Positions 44,135 to 53,063 of a stretch of DNA of 64,000 nt are shown piece by piece; the first letter of the stretch is position 1, and each line of letters starts with the position of its first letter. The notes under the pieces are model-generated. The model saw nothing but the letters and a program-made list of their open reading frames with translations, was not told the DNA's origin and did not search any database. Both the position numbers and the translations under genes were made by a program. Origin of the DNA: Geomonas sp. RF6 (GTDB lineage: Bacteria > Desulfobacterota > Desulfuromonadia > Geobacterales > Geobacteraceae); the NCBI RefSeq assembly GCF_021044625.1, contig NZ_CP087999.1, positions 1,319,001 to 1,383,000 on the forward strand, read 5' to 3'.

Positions 44135-45046
44135 CTACCGTGCCCCGCCCATGGCGATCCCTACCCGGGCCTGTCTGAACGGCGCGTCGTTCTTGCTTTC
44201 GTTGACGAGATTCATGAGGTAGGCGTCCGGCTTTGACACCGTCACGCGGTTCTTGCCGTCGACCGCCAGCGCTGCCAAGACGATCGTACCGCTGCCGTAC
44301 TTCTCCTTCGCCTCCCCCTCGCGCAGGAATATCTCCGCCGTTCCCCGGTCCCGCCTGACCACAGGGTCGACCCGGTCGGGCGCATAGACGGCGCACGTTT
44401 CACCACCTTGCCCCTCAAAGACGATGGAGATATCCCTGGTCTCGCTGTTGATCGGCCTGCCGCTCACGTTCACGAGAAAGAACGGCATCTCGCCAGCCGC
44501 GGCGGGGACCTTTGCCAGCGCCTCGCGCGAGGACTCCAGATCGGGAGTGAGATCGCACGATGCGGGGCGCGCCCTTTTCCCTCCGCTTCTCTTGGCTGGC
44601 AGGACACTCGCCAGCGCACTCTCGGACCGGCAACTCCCCCCCTCGCTGTAGAGGCACACCCTCATCTCCACGGTCGCCGCAACGTAGCCTTGCTCCTTCG
44701 AGACTCGGGCCTCTCCGGACTGAAAGGCGTTGCGCAGCACCCCCTGCACTCTGATCGACGCTTCCGTCCGCTCCTCCATCAACTCCCCCACCGACGTCTG
44801 CCTGTCGACCCGCACCTCCTTGATGGCCCCCAGGAGATCGGCCTGGGCGACGACTTTTGCAGCATCGACAGCGTTGTCGACGTCCATCGGCGTTCCGGTA
44901 TCCTTGGCATATCCGGTGGCAGTGGCGCTCACGTAGCCGCCGACCCAATCTACCTTTGTCAGCGGCTGCGCGGCAGCGGCACGATTGGGGGACAGTGGGA
45001 GCAGGGCCACACTACAAAGAAGGAGTAAGTATCGTGCTGGCTTCAC
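44135..45046 (-). CDS. Exported LPP20-like domain protein
   Basis: A 303-residue exported protein of unknown role. Start GTG 45046 lies just after the stop of the upstream gene (coupled) and begins a signal peptide (YLLLLCSVALLPLSPNRAAA). Residues about 30-145 have the ATGYAKDTGTP..DAAKVVAQADLLGAIKEVRV layout (in parts) of LPP20/FlgT-N-like domains; the rest (about 200-300) is beta-rich. It is the last of nine co-directional exported proteins. Confidence 0.7.
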   Translation of the reverse strand: MKPARYLLLLCSVALLPLSPNRAAAAQPLTKVDWVGGYVSATATGYAKDTGTPMDVDNAVDAAKVVAQADLLGAIKEVRVDRQTSVGELMEERTEASIRVQGVLRNAFQSGEARVSKEQGYVAATVEMRVCLYSEGGSCRSESALASVLPAKRSGGKRARPASCDLTPDLESSREALAKVPAAAGEMPFFLVNVSGRPINSETRDISIVFEGQGGETCAVYAPDRVDPVVRRDRGTAEIFLREGEAKEKYGSGTIVLAALAVDGKNRVTVSKPDAYLMNLVNESKNDAPFRQARVGIAMGGAR

Positions 45047-45047
45047 C

Positions 45048-46061
45048 TCACCCCCCCGTGCTGCTTTTGTGCTCTGTTCCATCATCCGGTGGGTCCGAGT
45101 CTGAAGTGGTTTTAGGCGAGCTTTTGTCAGCCGAAGGGGCGGTCTGCGCCACCTCGACGCCAAATTCCTTCACCTTCTCTGCAGATTTGCGGCCGTCACC
45201 GTCCAGAGCCACCACCGATACCTTGTACATGCCGTTGCCAAGTGAGATCGGATTCGACGTTTTGGTGCATTCCTTTTGGTCCGCGCATTCCACGCTCTCT
45301 TCGTGAACGATCTGCCCTTGGGGATTCCTTACCTCGATGACGATCCCTGCCACACCCTTGTCATCTTGAGCGCTGACCGCGAACGCGGTGCGGTTATCGG
45401 CGTACCTCTTAACCACCAACTCCTTGACCCACGGCTTTGCGCTGATCTGCTCCAACACGTTCTGCGCCACTTGCGCCGCGGCGTTCGACAGTTTGCCGAC
45501 GTCCACCGTGACTCCTCCCGAGGTAGTCGTCTTTTGATCCTGTGACTGAGACAGATTTCCCCCCCTCGCAGTGCGAGTCTCCTCGAACCGCCTGATGGTG
45601 TCCTTCACCATGGCGCTTCGCTGGTTCACCTCGTCCACCAGTTGGATCGCGTAGCTGATCGCATACTGATACGGTGTGACGGAATTCTGGGCGATTTCGG
45701 TGCTGCGCTCCTGGGTCGGGGTGGAAGTCTGCTGGTTCATGTAAAAGGAGCGGCCGCTGTACAGGTTTTCGGGGTTGAAGGGGACGACCAGGTCCATCGT
45801 CCCGGAATACCCGGCGTCGTTCCTGTCGTTGTCGATCTCCGCGGTCACCACGACCTGCTCCTTGTCGGCGGACGCGATTATCTTTGTTACCGGCTCATCC
45901 GACTGCCACGAGATGTTCAACCGGACTTCCTTCTCCAGGAGGTGAGCATCGTACTTGGTAATTACCGGAGGCCCCGCCTGGGCAAGGCCGGAGAGCGCGA
46001 GGAAGGTCCCCGCTACCGCTGAAATAACCACTATTTTCACGTTGCGTCCCTTGCCGGTCAT
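45048..46061 (-). CDS. Exported protein of unknown function
   Basis: A 337-residue protein with signal peptide (about 1-29, LSGLAQA-G). The middle is helical and Gln/Thr-rich; about 225-305 looks like an Ig-like beta-domain (GIVIEVRNPQGQIVHEESVE); the C-terminus is Ser/Asp-rich. ATGA overlap with the upstream lipoprotein gene. No known family recognised. Confidence 0.7.
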   Translation of the reverse strand: MTGKGRNVKIVVISAVAGTFLALSGLAQAGPPVITKYDAHLLEKEVRLNISWQSDEPVTKIIASADKEQVVVTAEIDNDRNDAGYSGTMDLVVPFNPENLYSGRSFYMNQQTSTPTQERSTEIAQNSVTPYQYAISYAIQLVDEVNQRSAMVKDTIRRFEETRTARGGNLSQSQDQKTTTSGGVTVDVGKLSNAAAQVAQNVLEQISAKPWVKELVVKRYADNRTAFAVSAQDDKGVAGIVIEVRNPQGQIVHEESVECADQKECTKTSNPISLGNGMYKVSVVALDGDGRKSAEKVKEFGVEVAQTAPSADKSSPKTTSDSDPPDDGTEHKSSTGG

Positions 46062-47113
46062 TGCAGCCTGACCGTCTTGATTTTGAAAGTTTCCTGCGCG
46101 GCGGAAAGCTCAGCGCTGAATTCGACAGGCTCCAGCATCTCTGTTACGGTCCCCTTCTGCAGCGAGATCTTCAGGCGCGTGCGCTCGATCATGTCGTTCG
46201 CCGAGTTGATCCCGGTGGAGATGATCCCTTCATACTCGGAGCAGTCCTCGATCTCCGGATGGGCGGGAAACGCGATTTTGAGGGTCTTCCTATCCGCCCC
46301 CGTCTGCGCCACGGTGACTACCCACGCCGCATTGATCGCGTTTTTCTGGCTGGCCGCCCGCTTGCACGCCCACAGCAGGTTCTTCGGGAGGGACTTTCCC
46401 GACCCCGGCACGATCGACTCGAAGGACGCCGATGCCGTTATCGCCGCATCCTTCAGCACAGCCTTGGCATCCAGCCCGACGGGGACGGGCTCCGTCTGTT
46501 TCCTCGAGTAGCTATCGTCGTCCACAGTCTGTAGGAGATAGCCGACGACCAGCCCCTCGCCGCTTATGCCGTCGTTGGCGTCGTGCGAGACGTTGAGGTC
46601 AGCGGAGCCGGAGCCGATCGCCTTGCTCCCTCCCGCCTTTGTTTCGAGGGATAGATTCTTGTCCTTGCTCTGGTTGAACGACTCCAGGCGCAATGCTTCG
46701 CCCACGTAGGTGATTCCCGGCTTGAAGTCGATGTACCCCGGGGAGGCGGGCTTGATGATCTGGAGGCCACTCATCCTCACCTGGCTCGCCACGCTGGCAT
46801 TGATGCCGGCGCTGGCGGAGGAGCCCTCGGTGCTGAGGACGGCGAGCCCGAGGGCGACCTTGTCCGCCGTCCCCTTGTCCAGTTGCTTTAGCGACTTCTC
46901 CATCACGATCTTGTCATCGCTCAACGATCCTTTCCCCGTCGCGTTGAACTGCCGCGACCACTCCGAGCCAATGTGGTGCTTCGCTGTAGGGAACTTCAAC
47001 ACGAAGTATTCTTCCCCGATCGTGCTGGAGACGTCCACACGGGCACACCCCACCAACGGAAGGAAGAAAAGGAAGGCTGACAGCAGTAATCGATTTTTTC
47101 TACTCCATCTCAT
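46058..47113 (-). CDS. Lipoprotein of unknown function
   Basis: A 351-residue lipoprotein; lipobox FLPLVGC with C near residue 24. Start ATG 47113 follows GGAGAGAG. The region KQLDKGTADKVALGLAVLS is helical, the rest beta-rich. The gene overlaps its downstream neighbour by 4 bases. Confidence 0.7.
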   Translation of the reverse strand: MRWSRKNRLLLSAFLFFLPLVGCARVDVSSTIGEEYFVLKFPTAKHHIGSEWSRQFNATGKGSLSDDKIVMEKSLKQLDKGTADKVALGLAVLSTEGSSASAGINASVASQVRMSGLQIIKPASPGYIDFKPGITYVGEALRLESFNQSKDKNLSLETKAGGSKAIGSGSADLNVSHDANDGISGEGLVVGYLLQTVDDDSYSRKQTEPVPVGLDAKAVLKDAAITASASFESIVPGSGKSLPKNLLWACKRAASQKNAINAAWVVTVAQTGADRKTLKIAFPAHPEIEDCSEYEGIISTGINSANDMIERTRLKISLQKGTVTEMLEPVEFSAELSAAQETFKIKTVRLQ

Positions 47114-47142
47114 GACTCTCTCCGTGGTCCGTACAAGTGCAG

Positions 47143-48276
47143 TCACTTGCATTCTCCTTCCTCTCTGGCCTTCTCCAAAGCCTCGCAACTCCCCACCTTG
47201 CATGCCGCCTGGAGATCTGCGCAAAACTTCTGCCGGTCACCGATCATCAGAAAAGCGAGCCCCCTGTATTTGTAGGCTTCAGCATCCTTCCCATTGGAAG
47301 TCAGGACCCGATCGAAATCCTCGATGGCACTGGCGTACGCTTCGGACTTCAACGCTGCGTATCCCCGGTTGAAGTACGAGTCTGCGTTTCCCGGATCGGC
47401 CTTTATGGCGGCATTGAATCTGTCAAGCGCTCGGTCATACTTGCCGAGCTCGGTGTAGGCGTTCCCCGAGTTGCATAGAGCGTCCGCATTGTGCGGGTCG
47501 AGTTTGATCGCCTGCTCGAAATCCTGAATCGCCCTTGCAGGCTCGCGCTGTGTGGCGTGCAGAATCCCCCTGTTGTTGAAGGAATCAGAAAAAGCCGGAT
47601 CCATGGAGATCGCCTCGTTGAGAAGGGAGAGCGCCTCCTCCGGATCGCTGAACATGCCCCCTCCGAAAAGCGCCATTGCCTTCCGGTTCGCCTCGACAGC
47701 CTTCAGGCTCCTGGCAGCCTCGCGGAACTCGCGGGATGCCTCCTGCTCGCCGCCTTTTTCTTTTCCTGTTTCTGCCGCCCCCCCTGAAAGATGGCGGTAG
47801 CGCCCTTCTAGTTCATCAATCTTTGCCAGAAGTTCCCTCTCGCGCTGCTCCAGTCGTTCGGCCTTCTCCAGGGCGCTCCGTTCATCCAGGAACTTCTTGA
47901 TCCGCCGCTCCAGATCGGCTGTGTCGACGCTGACTGTTGCCTCAATCTCCACACAGAATGTTTCTCCAGATATGCAGTTTTTCTGGGCGACGATCTCCGC
48001 CTGTAACACCGCCGCGGAGAGGGCGACGATCTGGTTGTGCGCCAGTTGCCGGTCCCTCACGACCTTGACGCTGTCGATGTAGGTTCCTGCCTTCTCCAGC
48101 ACCTCGCGTTTGGCCTTTGCCAGTGCGGCGGCGCGTGCATCGTCGGGAGACTGGCTGCCGGCGAAGTTCTGCCTGACCACGTGTCGTACCGTGACCGGTT
48201 CGGCCGATGCCGCGGAGGCGCAAAGAGACAAGGCAAGAGCCGTCCAAAGAAGGGGGAAGAAGTTTCCAGATTTCAT
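47143..48276 (-). CDS. Exported TPR protein with LPP20/FlgT-N-like N-domain
   Basis: A 377-residue protein: signal peptide 1-25, an N-domain about 27-125 (ALAKAKREVLEKAGTYIDSV, VSVDTADLERRI) of the type repeated in this operon, a coiled coil about 125-160, and five TPR units about 205-360 (NADALCNSGNAYTELGKYDR). TPRs suggest a scaffold for other envelope proteins, possibly the caspase-like lipoprotein. Confidence 0.82.
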   Translation of the reverse strand: MKSGNFFPLLWTALALSLCASAASAEPVTVRHVVRQNFAGSQSPDDARAAALAKAKREVLEKAGTYIDSVKVVRDRQLAHNQIVALSAAVLQAEIVAQKNCISGETFCVEIEATVSVDTADLERRIKKFLDERSALEKAERLEQRERELLAKIDELEGRYRHLSGGAAETGKEKGGEQEASREFREAARSLKAVEANRKAMALFGGGMFSDPEEALSLLNEAISMDPAFSDSFNNRGILHATQREPARAIQDFEQAIKLDPHNADALCNSGNAYTELGKYDRALDRFNAAIKADPGNADSYFNRGYAALKSEAYASAIEDFDRVLTSNGKDAEAYKYRGLAFLMIGDRQKFCADLQAACKVGSCEALEKAREEGECK

Positions 48277-48413
48277 GTGGCACCTGTAGTCGGTCGTGTG
48301 GCTTTCTTCACTGCACCTGCATCATTTGACGGACAAACGCCCGTCATCCTCGGAAAAGGATCGGGGTCGTAAAGCGGCGGGACCCGGACCGTTTCCAACA
48401 AGCATTGTCACCG

Positions 48414-49223
48414 TCAATCGACGATGGTGTACGCAGCCACCGCATCCCCCCACTCGGCCGGGTCGAGTTGGTTCAGCCTGCGGGCAAGATCCCCTACCAG
48501 CGGGGTCGAGCTCGCGTCGTGGACCTGGAACATCCCCTCCTGGAAGCCGGTGAGAATGATCTCCTTCTTTTTGGTTGCCACCAGTTTTACCTTCTCCTGC
48601 ACCGTCCCCTTTGAACCGGGGAGGCGCAGCGGCCGGAGACGGAGCGAAGACGCCTCGGGGGGGAAGACCATCCCTGCGTCTGCCTTGACAAAGTTGTCTT
48701 TCATCTCGGAGTTGGGGAAAAGGAGGGTGACCGAGTTGTCCGCGGCGATGGAAAAGAGGTAGACATAACAGTCCCTGTTGCTCTGATAGTAGATCTTTAC
48801 CTCTTCCCCCTCCTTGAGGACCGACCTGTCCACCGAGAGCTTCAGGTCCAGCCCCTCACCTTCCTTCGGGAGGACCGGCCGCACCAGCGCCTTCAGTCGC
48901 ACCCGGAAGAGGTTGGGATTTGCGCCGTCGCGCTCCTCGGAAATGATGCGGACGGTGTCGATCGTCCCCCGCACCCTGGCAAAGGTCAGCTCCTCGGCCA
49001 GTTGTGCATCGCTTACCAGTGTATGGGAGCGGAGGAAGGAGCCGACAGCCTCCTCCACCGCCTTTCGTTTTGCGTCGTTGCGTGCGCGATCCATCACCTC
49101 CTTCGGAGGGTCATATTCGCTCCCGATCGACTCCCCTACAGCCTCCACCCATACAGGCTCGGTGGCGGCGCGGGCCAGCGGCGGCAAGAGAAGCAGTGCG
49201 ACCAAAAGAATCATCGTGTTCAT
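48414..49223 (-). CDS. Exported DUF4384 protein with FlgT-N-like N-domain
   Basis: A 269-residue protein: signal peptide 1-19, N-domain about 22-130 (ARNDAKRKAVEEAVGSFLRS), then DUF4384 about 133-225 (LSVDRSVLKEGEEVKIYYQS, YVYLFSIAADNSVTLLFPN). DUF4384 domains are often fused to or beside caspase and kinase domains, and here a caspase gene is two genes upstream. ATG 49223 follows GGAGAG. Confidence 0.82.
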   Translation of the reverse strand: MNTMILLVALLLLPPLARAATEPVWVEAVGESIGSEYDPPKEVMDRARNDAKRKAVEEAVGSFLRSHTLVSDAQLAEELTFARVRGTIDTVRIISEERDGANPNLFRVRLKALVRPVLPKEGEGLDLKLSVDRSVLKEGEEVKIYYQSNRDCYVYLFSIAADNSVTLLFPNSEMKDNFVKADAGMVFPPEASSLRLRPLRLPGSKGTVQEKVKLVATKKKEIILTGFQEGMFQVHDASSTPLVGDLARRLNQLDPAEWGDAVAAYTIVD

Positions 49224-49337
49224 ATCACTCTCCAGTGGCTCCCCAAAGTAGGAGGGAAGCTTCAACGGGTTCTGGTCAAGAAAGGGAGGGAGGCCGGATG
49301 TTGCGAGCTGCTGAGCTATGGCCGCATGCCCTGAAGG

Positions 49338-50276
49338 CTATTTGAGAACAAAAGCAACCCTTGCCCCTGCAAAAAAGTCATTTTTCTGGTTTGCCGAGTA
49401 CACCTTCACGGCATCCCCTTCAGCCAGCTGAAGGTCAGCGTTGTTGAGAGAACCGGTAGCTTTGACCACCAGTGGATTCTTCACCCCCCTCCCCGAGAGG
49501 GCCTCTTTTGCCTTTTCCACACTGCTTGTGTACTCACCGCAGCCCTGGTCGACGAGTATTTTCTGGCTCACCTTGGAGGGGTCATACAGCAGCTCACCCT
49601 TTGAGCTGAAGATGCGGTTTATGAGGGCTGGTTTGAAGTTCTGCTCAGTAGCATCGACGACCAACCCGTCGTAAAGCTCCGGCAGATTCTCCGCCTTGTG
49701 CCTGTATCTGAGCGCGGGCTTGTCGTTCAACTCCGTAAGCTTCTTCTTTAGTTGCGGGTCCCTGAAAATTTTTTCGTAGATGGAGGTAGCGAACCCTTTC
49801 GGGCCATGCATGCCGAGCTTCACTATGGCAACGGCCATGTCCTTCTCAGGGCTGTATTCCTTGTAGACGACCTGTGCCCCCTTGACGGTTCCGGCTACAG
49901 CGGAGCGCACCACATCGTACTGCTGCATGCTGTCCTTGACGAGAGTGTCCCCCACGACGGCAAAGCCGTTGAGATATTCCAGTACCGAGCGCTGCGCCAT
50001 GACCTCGGCGGTTCTCTTGGCACCGAGCTCCCTTTGCGCCGGGGTGCGCGCCTCCGGGTTGCCAACTGCTTCACCGTAAAAAAGGATGGCGTCCTGTTCA
50101 AATGGCATCGCGTAGTCCTGTCCCGACGGTCCCCCGGTGAGGGCGAGACTCTGCTGGTCAAGCCACGTCCTCGCCTTGGTGAACGTCTCGTCCAACTGCA
50201 CAGAAGCGCCACTATCGGCCACGGCGCCTTGCACCATTGCCGCGATCAGGACGGCCGCCAAAACTACCCTCTTCAT
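49338..50276 (-). CDS. Exported LPP20-like domain protein
   Basis: A 312-residue exported protein with signal peptide 1-20. About 80-175 shows the LPP20-like pattern (GAKRTAEVMAQRSVLEYLNG, VVGDTLVKDSM, MAVAIVKLGM). The C-terminal part is a separate alpha/beta region ending in FFAGARVAFVLK. Function unknown; position inside the operon argues for an envelope role. Confidence 0.7.
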   Translation of the reverse strand: MKRVVLAAVLIAAMVQGAVADSGASVQLDETFTKARTWLDQQSLALTGGPSGQDYAMPFEQDAILFYGEAVGNPEARTPAQRELGAKRTAEVMAQRSVLEYLNGFAVVGDTLVKDSMQQYDVVRSAVAGTVKGAQVVYKEYSPEKDMAVAIVKLGMHGPKGFATSIYEKIFRDPQLKKKLTELNDKPALRYRHKAENLPELYDGLVVDATEQNFKPALINRIFSSKGELLYDPSKVSQKILVDQGCGEYTSSVEKAKEALSGRGVKNPLVVKATGSLNNADLQLAEGDAVKVYSANQKNDFFAGARVAFVLK

Positions 50277-50464
50277 AAATCCCCTCCCACATGTGAAAAA
50301 AGAATTTCAGACGACCCACACTGTCAGAAGGCGCTGATCAGCGCCTCCAGGTCCACCTTAGTCGATGGTGTCGTGGCTTTTGATCTCATGCTCCAGCTTC
50401 CGGATCAGACGCGCCAGGGCGAGCTGTTCCCGTGGAATCATTTCTTCTACCACCCGGCTTGCTC

Positions 50465-51664
50465 TCACATGAGGCTCAGCTTCTTCACCGAACCGTCAGA
50501 GTAGATCAACTGGGGGGTCTGCTCCACGTTGTTCTGCTTGCGGGCGAGATCCATCACGTTCGGCTGGATATCCTTGAAGAGGGCCTGAAGCTCGCACGGT
50601 TTCCTCCCCTTCTGCGCAGACTCCTTTATTGACTTCAGGAAGAAATAGGTAAAGAGCCCGTGCGCCTTCTCCTTGTAAGTGGAGCTGACCTGGTTTGTCG
50701 AGGTAGCCGTCATGACTGCAACGTTCTTCCCAAGCTGCGCTTCCTTCTCCGAAGTGAGCACCAGAGGCCGCGTTCCCTTGGGGATGACCGACCTCCCGCC
50801 ATAACCGGAAAAACAGGAATCAAGCGCCACCACCACGCTTTTGGCCTTCAACGCGCTCAGTTGCCCGTACAGCTTCTTCAACGGGTATCCGGTTTCCTCG
50901 ATAAAGGCGGGGTCGGCGTCATACGGGACCAGAAAGGAAGTGCCGTCCTTCGTGTTGGGGGCGCCGTGACCGGAATAGTAGACAAGTACCTCCGACTTCG
51001 GCGTCACGTTATTGCTGAGCCACCGGCCAAAGTACTTCTCGAAATCGCTCTTGGTGGCTTTGTCGTTGGTAAGAAGCACCACGTTCTTCGCCGGGTACCC
51101 CATGACCCTGGTGGCGTAGTTGTACACGGCTGTCGCGTCGTTGGCGGCGTAGTCGGCAGGGGGAAGGTCGCTGCGGTACTTTTCGACCCCGACGATGATG
51201 GCGAACTTGCTGGCCGTCGGACGGATCCCCTTTGCCGGAAGCTCGTCCACGTCGGAGCTAGCCACCTCCTGCACCCTGTCATCCTGTACCCGGAAACCGG
51301 GCCTCTCCTCTCCCATCATGTACGTGAAGCTCAGCAGATACCCCTTGCGGTAGGGGGGCTGGATGAACTCCTCCTTCGCCAGGTACCCTTCCGGCACGGC
51401 CCTTATGGTGTGCTCCTTCCGGTCGTTCACCAGCACCTTCACCCGCCTGCCGGTGGCTACGGACTTGCCGTCCACAAAGAAGGTGGTGCGCTCGATATTC
51501 GACTGGAGCACAATCATCTGGTTTGCGTCGTCCGACGCCTTCGGGTACAGCTCCTGATCGTTGCTGAAATCGAGATCGATAGGACCGATGGAGATCTCCT
51601 TCGGATAGGAGGCGCAGCCAGCGAACATAACCAGACAAAGGAGAAGACTGAGTAGCCTCATCAT
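50465..51664 (-). CDS. Caspase-family (peptidase C14) lipoprotein
   Basis: A 400-residue outer-envelope lipoprotein (lipobox FAGC, C17) with a beta-rich N-part (about 18-145, PEGA-like, GYLAKEEFIQPPYRKGY) and a caspase-like protease domain about 150-395. The catalytic dyad is intact: H233 in YYSGHGAP and C284 in LDSCFSG. Metacaspase/orthocaspase proteins cut after basic residues, but specificity is not readable here. ATG 51664 follows GGGGGG. It is the only enzyme in the nine-gene exported-protein operon, so it may process the others. Confidence 0.88.
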   Translation of the reverse strand: MMRLLSLLLCLVMFAGCASYPKEISIGPIDLDFSNDQELYPKASDDANQMIVLQSNIERTTFFVDGKSVATGRRVKVLVNDRKEHTIRAVPEGYLAKEEFIQPPYRKGYLLSFTYMMGEERPGFRVQDDRVQEVASSDVDELPAKGIRPTASKFAIIVGVEKYRSDLPPADYAANDATAVYNYATRVMGYPAKNVVLLTNDKATKSDFEKYFGRWLSNNVTPKSEVLVYYSGHGAPNTKDGTSFLVPYDADPAFIEETGYPLKKLYGQLSALKAKSVVVALDSCFSGYGGRSVIPKGTRPLVLTSEKEAQLGKNVAVMTATSTNQVSSTYKEKAHGLFTYFFLKSIKESAQKGRKPCELQALFKDIQPNVMDLARKQNNVEQTPQLIYSDGSVKKLSLM

Positions 51665-51727
51665 GATCACCCCCCAAAAGAGGCAGGGGGGAATATCTCC
51701 CCCCCATCCCGTAGAAGGAACAGCATG

Positions 51728-52102
51728 CTAGCGCATCGCCTTCAGGTCTTTTTTGCCGATGGTCATCTTGGCGGCGGTACCCTCGAGCTCGATGGTGGAC
51801 CACCAGTAGAGCGGGACCAGCGGGAAGGTCGTGGTGGTATCCGCCTTGTAATTGACCAGCATGTCTGCACCGGGATACTTCTTGAGAGCCTCCGCGTACA
51901 GAGCGTCAATCTCTTCCTTGCTCCAGTCCGGAGGGATGATGGCAGCCGTCTTTGTCTTGGAGATCTTGGTGCTTCCCAATGCCTTGATGTTGCTGTTGGG
52001 GTAGGCAAATCGGGACTTGTCGACGAAGTTGCCGCTTTTGAGCGTGCAACCGGAAAAGGAGGCGACGGCCACTATAGCTGCTGCTACTTTGAAAACTTTC
52101 AT
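51728..52102 (-). CDS. Small lipoprotein, paralogue of the next one upstream
   Basis: A 124-residue lipoprotein (lipobox ASFSGC). It shares with its neighbour the pattern YPNxNxxxxG, a central helix, an (x)LxxWWSTIELEGTAAK-like strand and a terminal KKDLK / LQKLK. No known family recognised. Confidence 0.7.
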   Translation of the reverse strand: MKVFKVAAAIVAVASFSGCTLKSGNFVDKSRFAYPNSNIKALGSTKISKTKTAAIIPPDWSKEEIDALYAEALKKYPGADMLVNYKADTTTTFPLVPLYWWSTIELEGTAAKMTIGKKDLKAMR

Positions 52103-52121
52103 TGTTCCTCCCGTACGTTAT

Positions 52122-52487
52122 CTACTTGAGCTTTTGCAGGCCTATTTCCTGCTTGGCCACAGTTCCTTCAACGCTGTACTTCACACAGTTGATGTTGAGA
52201 TAGAGAAGGGGAATGGTCCAGTCGGTCCTGAATTCTGCGAAATCTATGAGAAGGGCCCCCCTGCGGGAGGCGACTGCCTGGGAAATGGCTTCTTCCTGCA
52301 TGGCAGAAGAGATCAGTGCCGGCAGCATGACGGTGCACTTGGTGGCAGAGCCGGTGCCTGGACCGATCGGGGTGACATTGGCGTTGGGATAGCCGATGTG
52401 GGAACTGGCCTTGTAACCGGTGAACTGGGTGCATCCGGTGACTGCAATGAAAACTGCTGCCGCTGCACAGAAACCTTTTACCTTCAT
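52122..52487 (-). CDS. Small lipoprotein, paralogue of the downstream one
   Basis: A 121-residue lipoprotein (lipobox AVTGC) starting at ATG 52487 after AAAGGAGGAGG. Alignment by eye with the next gene: YPNANVTPIG versus YPNSNIKALG, and VEGTVAKQEIGLQKLK versus LEGTAAKMTIGKKDLK. It appears to head the exported-protein operon, with the leader RNA candidate upstream. Confidence 0.7.
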   Translation of the reverse strand: MKVKGFCAAAAVFIAVTGCTQFTGYKASSHIGYPNANVTPIGPGTGSATKCTVMLPALISSAMQEEAISQAVASRRGALLIDFAEFRTDWTIPLLYLNINCVKYSVEGTVAKQEIGLQKLK

Positions 52488-52616
52488 ACATCCTCCTCCT
52501 TTACAAACTTCAAATAGACGACAAAGACACGGGAGATCTCTGAAACCGCGGCAGGTGCGTGAGCCACCAAAAATCACATTGTACGAGCTGCCCGCTTCTT
52601 CTTTCTTCTGAACCAC

Positions 52617-52768
52617 AAAGAAAAACGCCCAATCCGAAATCGAAATGGGCGCTCGTATGCCAGCTACAGCTCGTGCTCAACCTTCTTCGGGACCAGTCAT
52701 CCGCAAGATGCGGATCACTTACTCAGCGCTCCTGATTTCCTGAGGGCTGCTATCCTTATCAGGAGAAA
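52617..52768 (-). ncRNA. Candidate structured leader RNA or small RNA with terminator
   Basis: On the minus strand a TATAAT (52780-52775) would start a transcript near 52768. It folds through an 8-bp stem (CTCCTGAT / ATCAGGAG, 52765-52758 with 52736-52729), a 7-bp hairpin (ATCCGCA / TGCGGAT, 52715-52699) and a final hairpin CGCCCA / TGGGCG (52651-52626) followed by TTTTTCTTT. The operon start codon is 130 bases further on. This is either a riboswitch-like attenuator or a separate small RNA. No known class was recognised. Confidence 0.45.
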
Positions 52769-53063
52769 TTAAACATTATAGTACAGACACTTTTGCAAGT
52801 CCTTCACCTGCCTAAGCCACTGTATACGCACATCTGGGTCGCAAATAGCCGGCAACTAATGAGATGTAATTGGTATGCAACCTATCACTTTTCATTATTA
52901 TGGTCTACAAAAAATGCTAATGCGATTACGATTCATCGACGTATCGATGTTGAAGTAACTCCGAGACCGGGGTTCACCATCAATCAGGAATGCCCAAGGC
53001 TGCAGGTGATTCGTCGATCTCCTAAATGCTATAATTACCGTATTAACAAAAGGGAGTGAGCCT
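52769..53063. other. A/T-rich divergent intergenic region
   Basis: No gene supported; an 88-codon frame (52793-53059, plus) lacks a ribosome site and family similarity. An extended -10 (TGCTATAAT, 53027-53035) probably drives the nucleotidyltransferase gene. Confidence 0.45.

Noticed and set aside
52617-52768. c-di-GMP (GEMM) riboswitch
   Set aside because: The GCAAAGC and tetraloop-receptor type signatures are absent on both strands.
52793-53059. An 88-codon plus-strand frame
   Set aside because: Lacks a ribosome site and covers the promoter of the nucleotidyltransferase gene.
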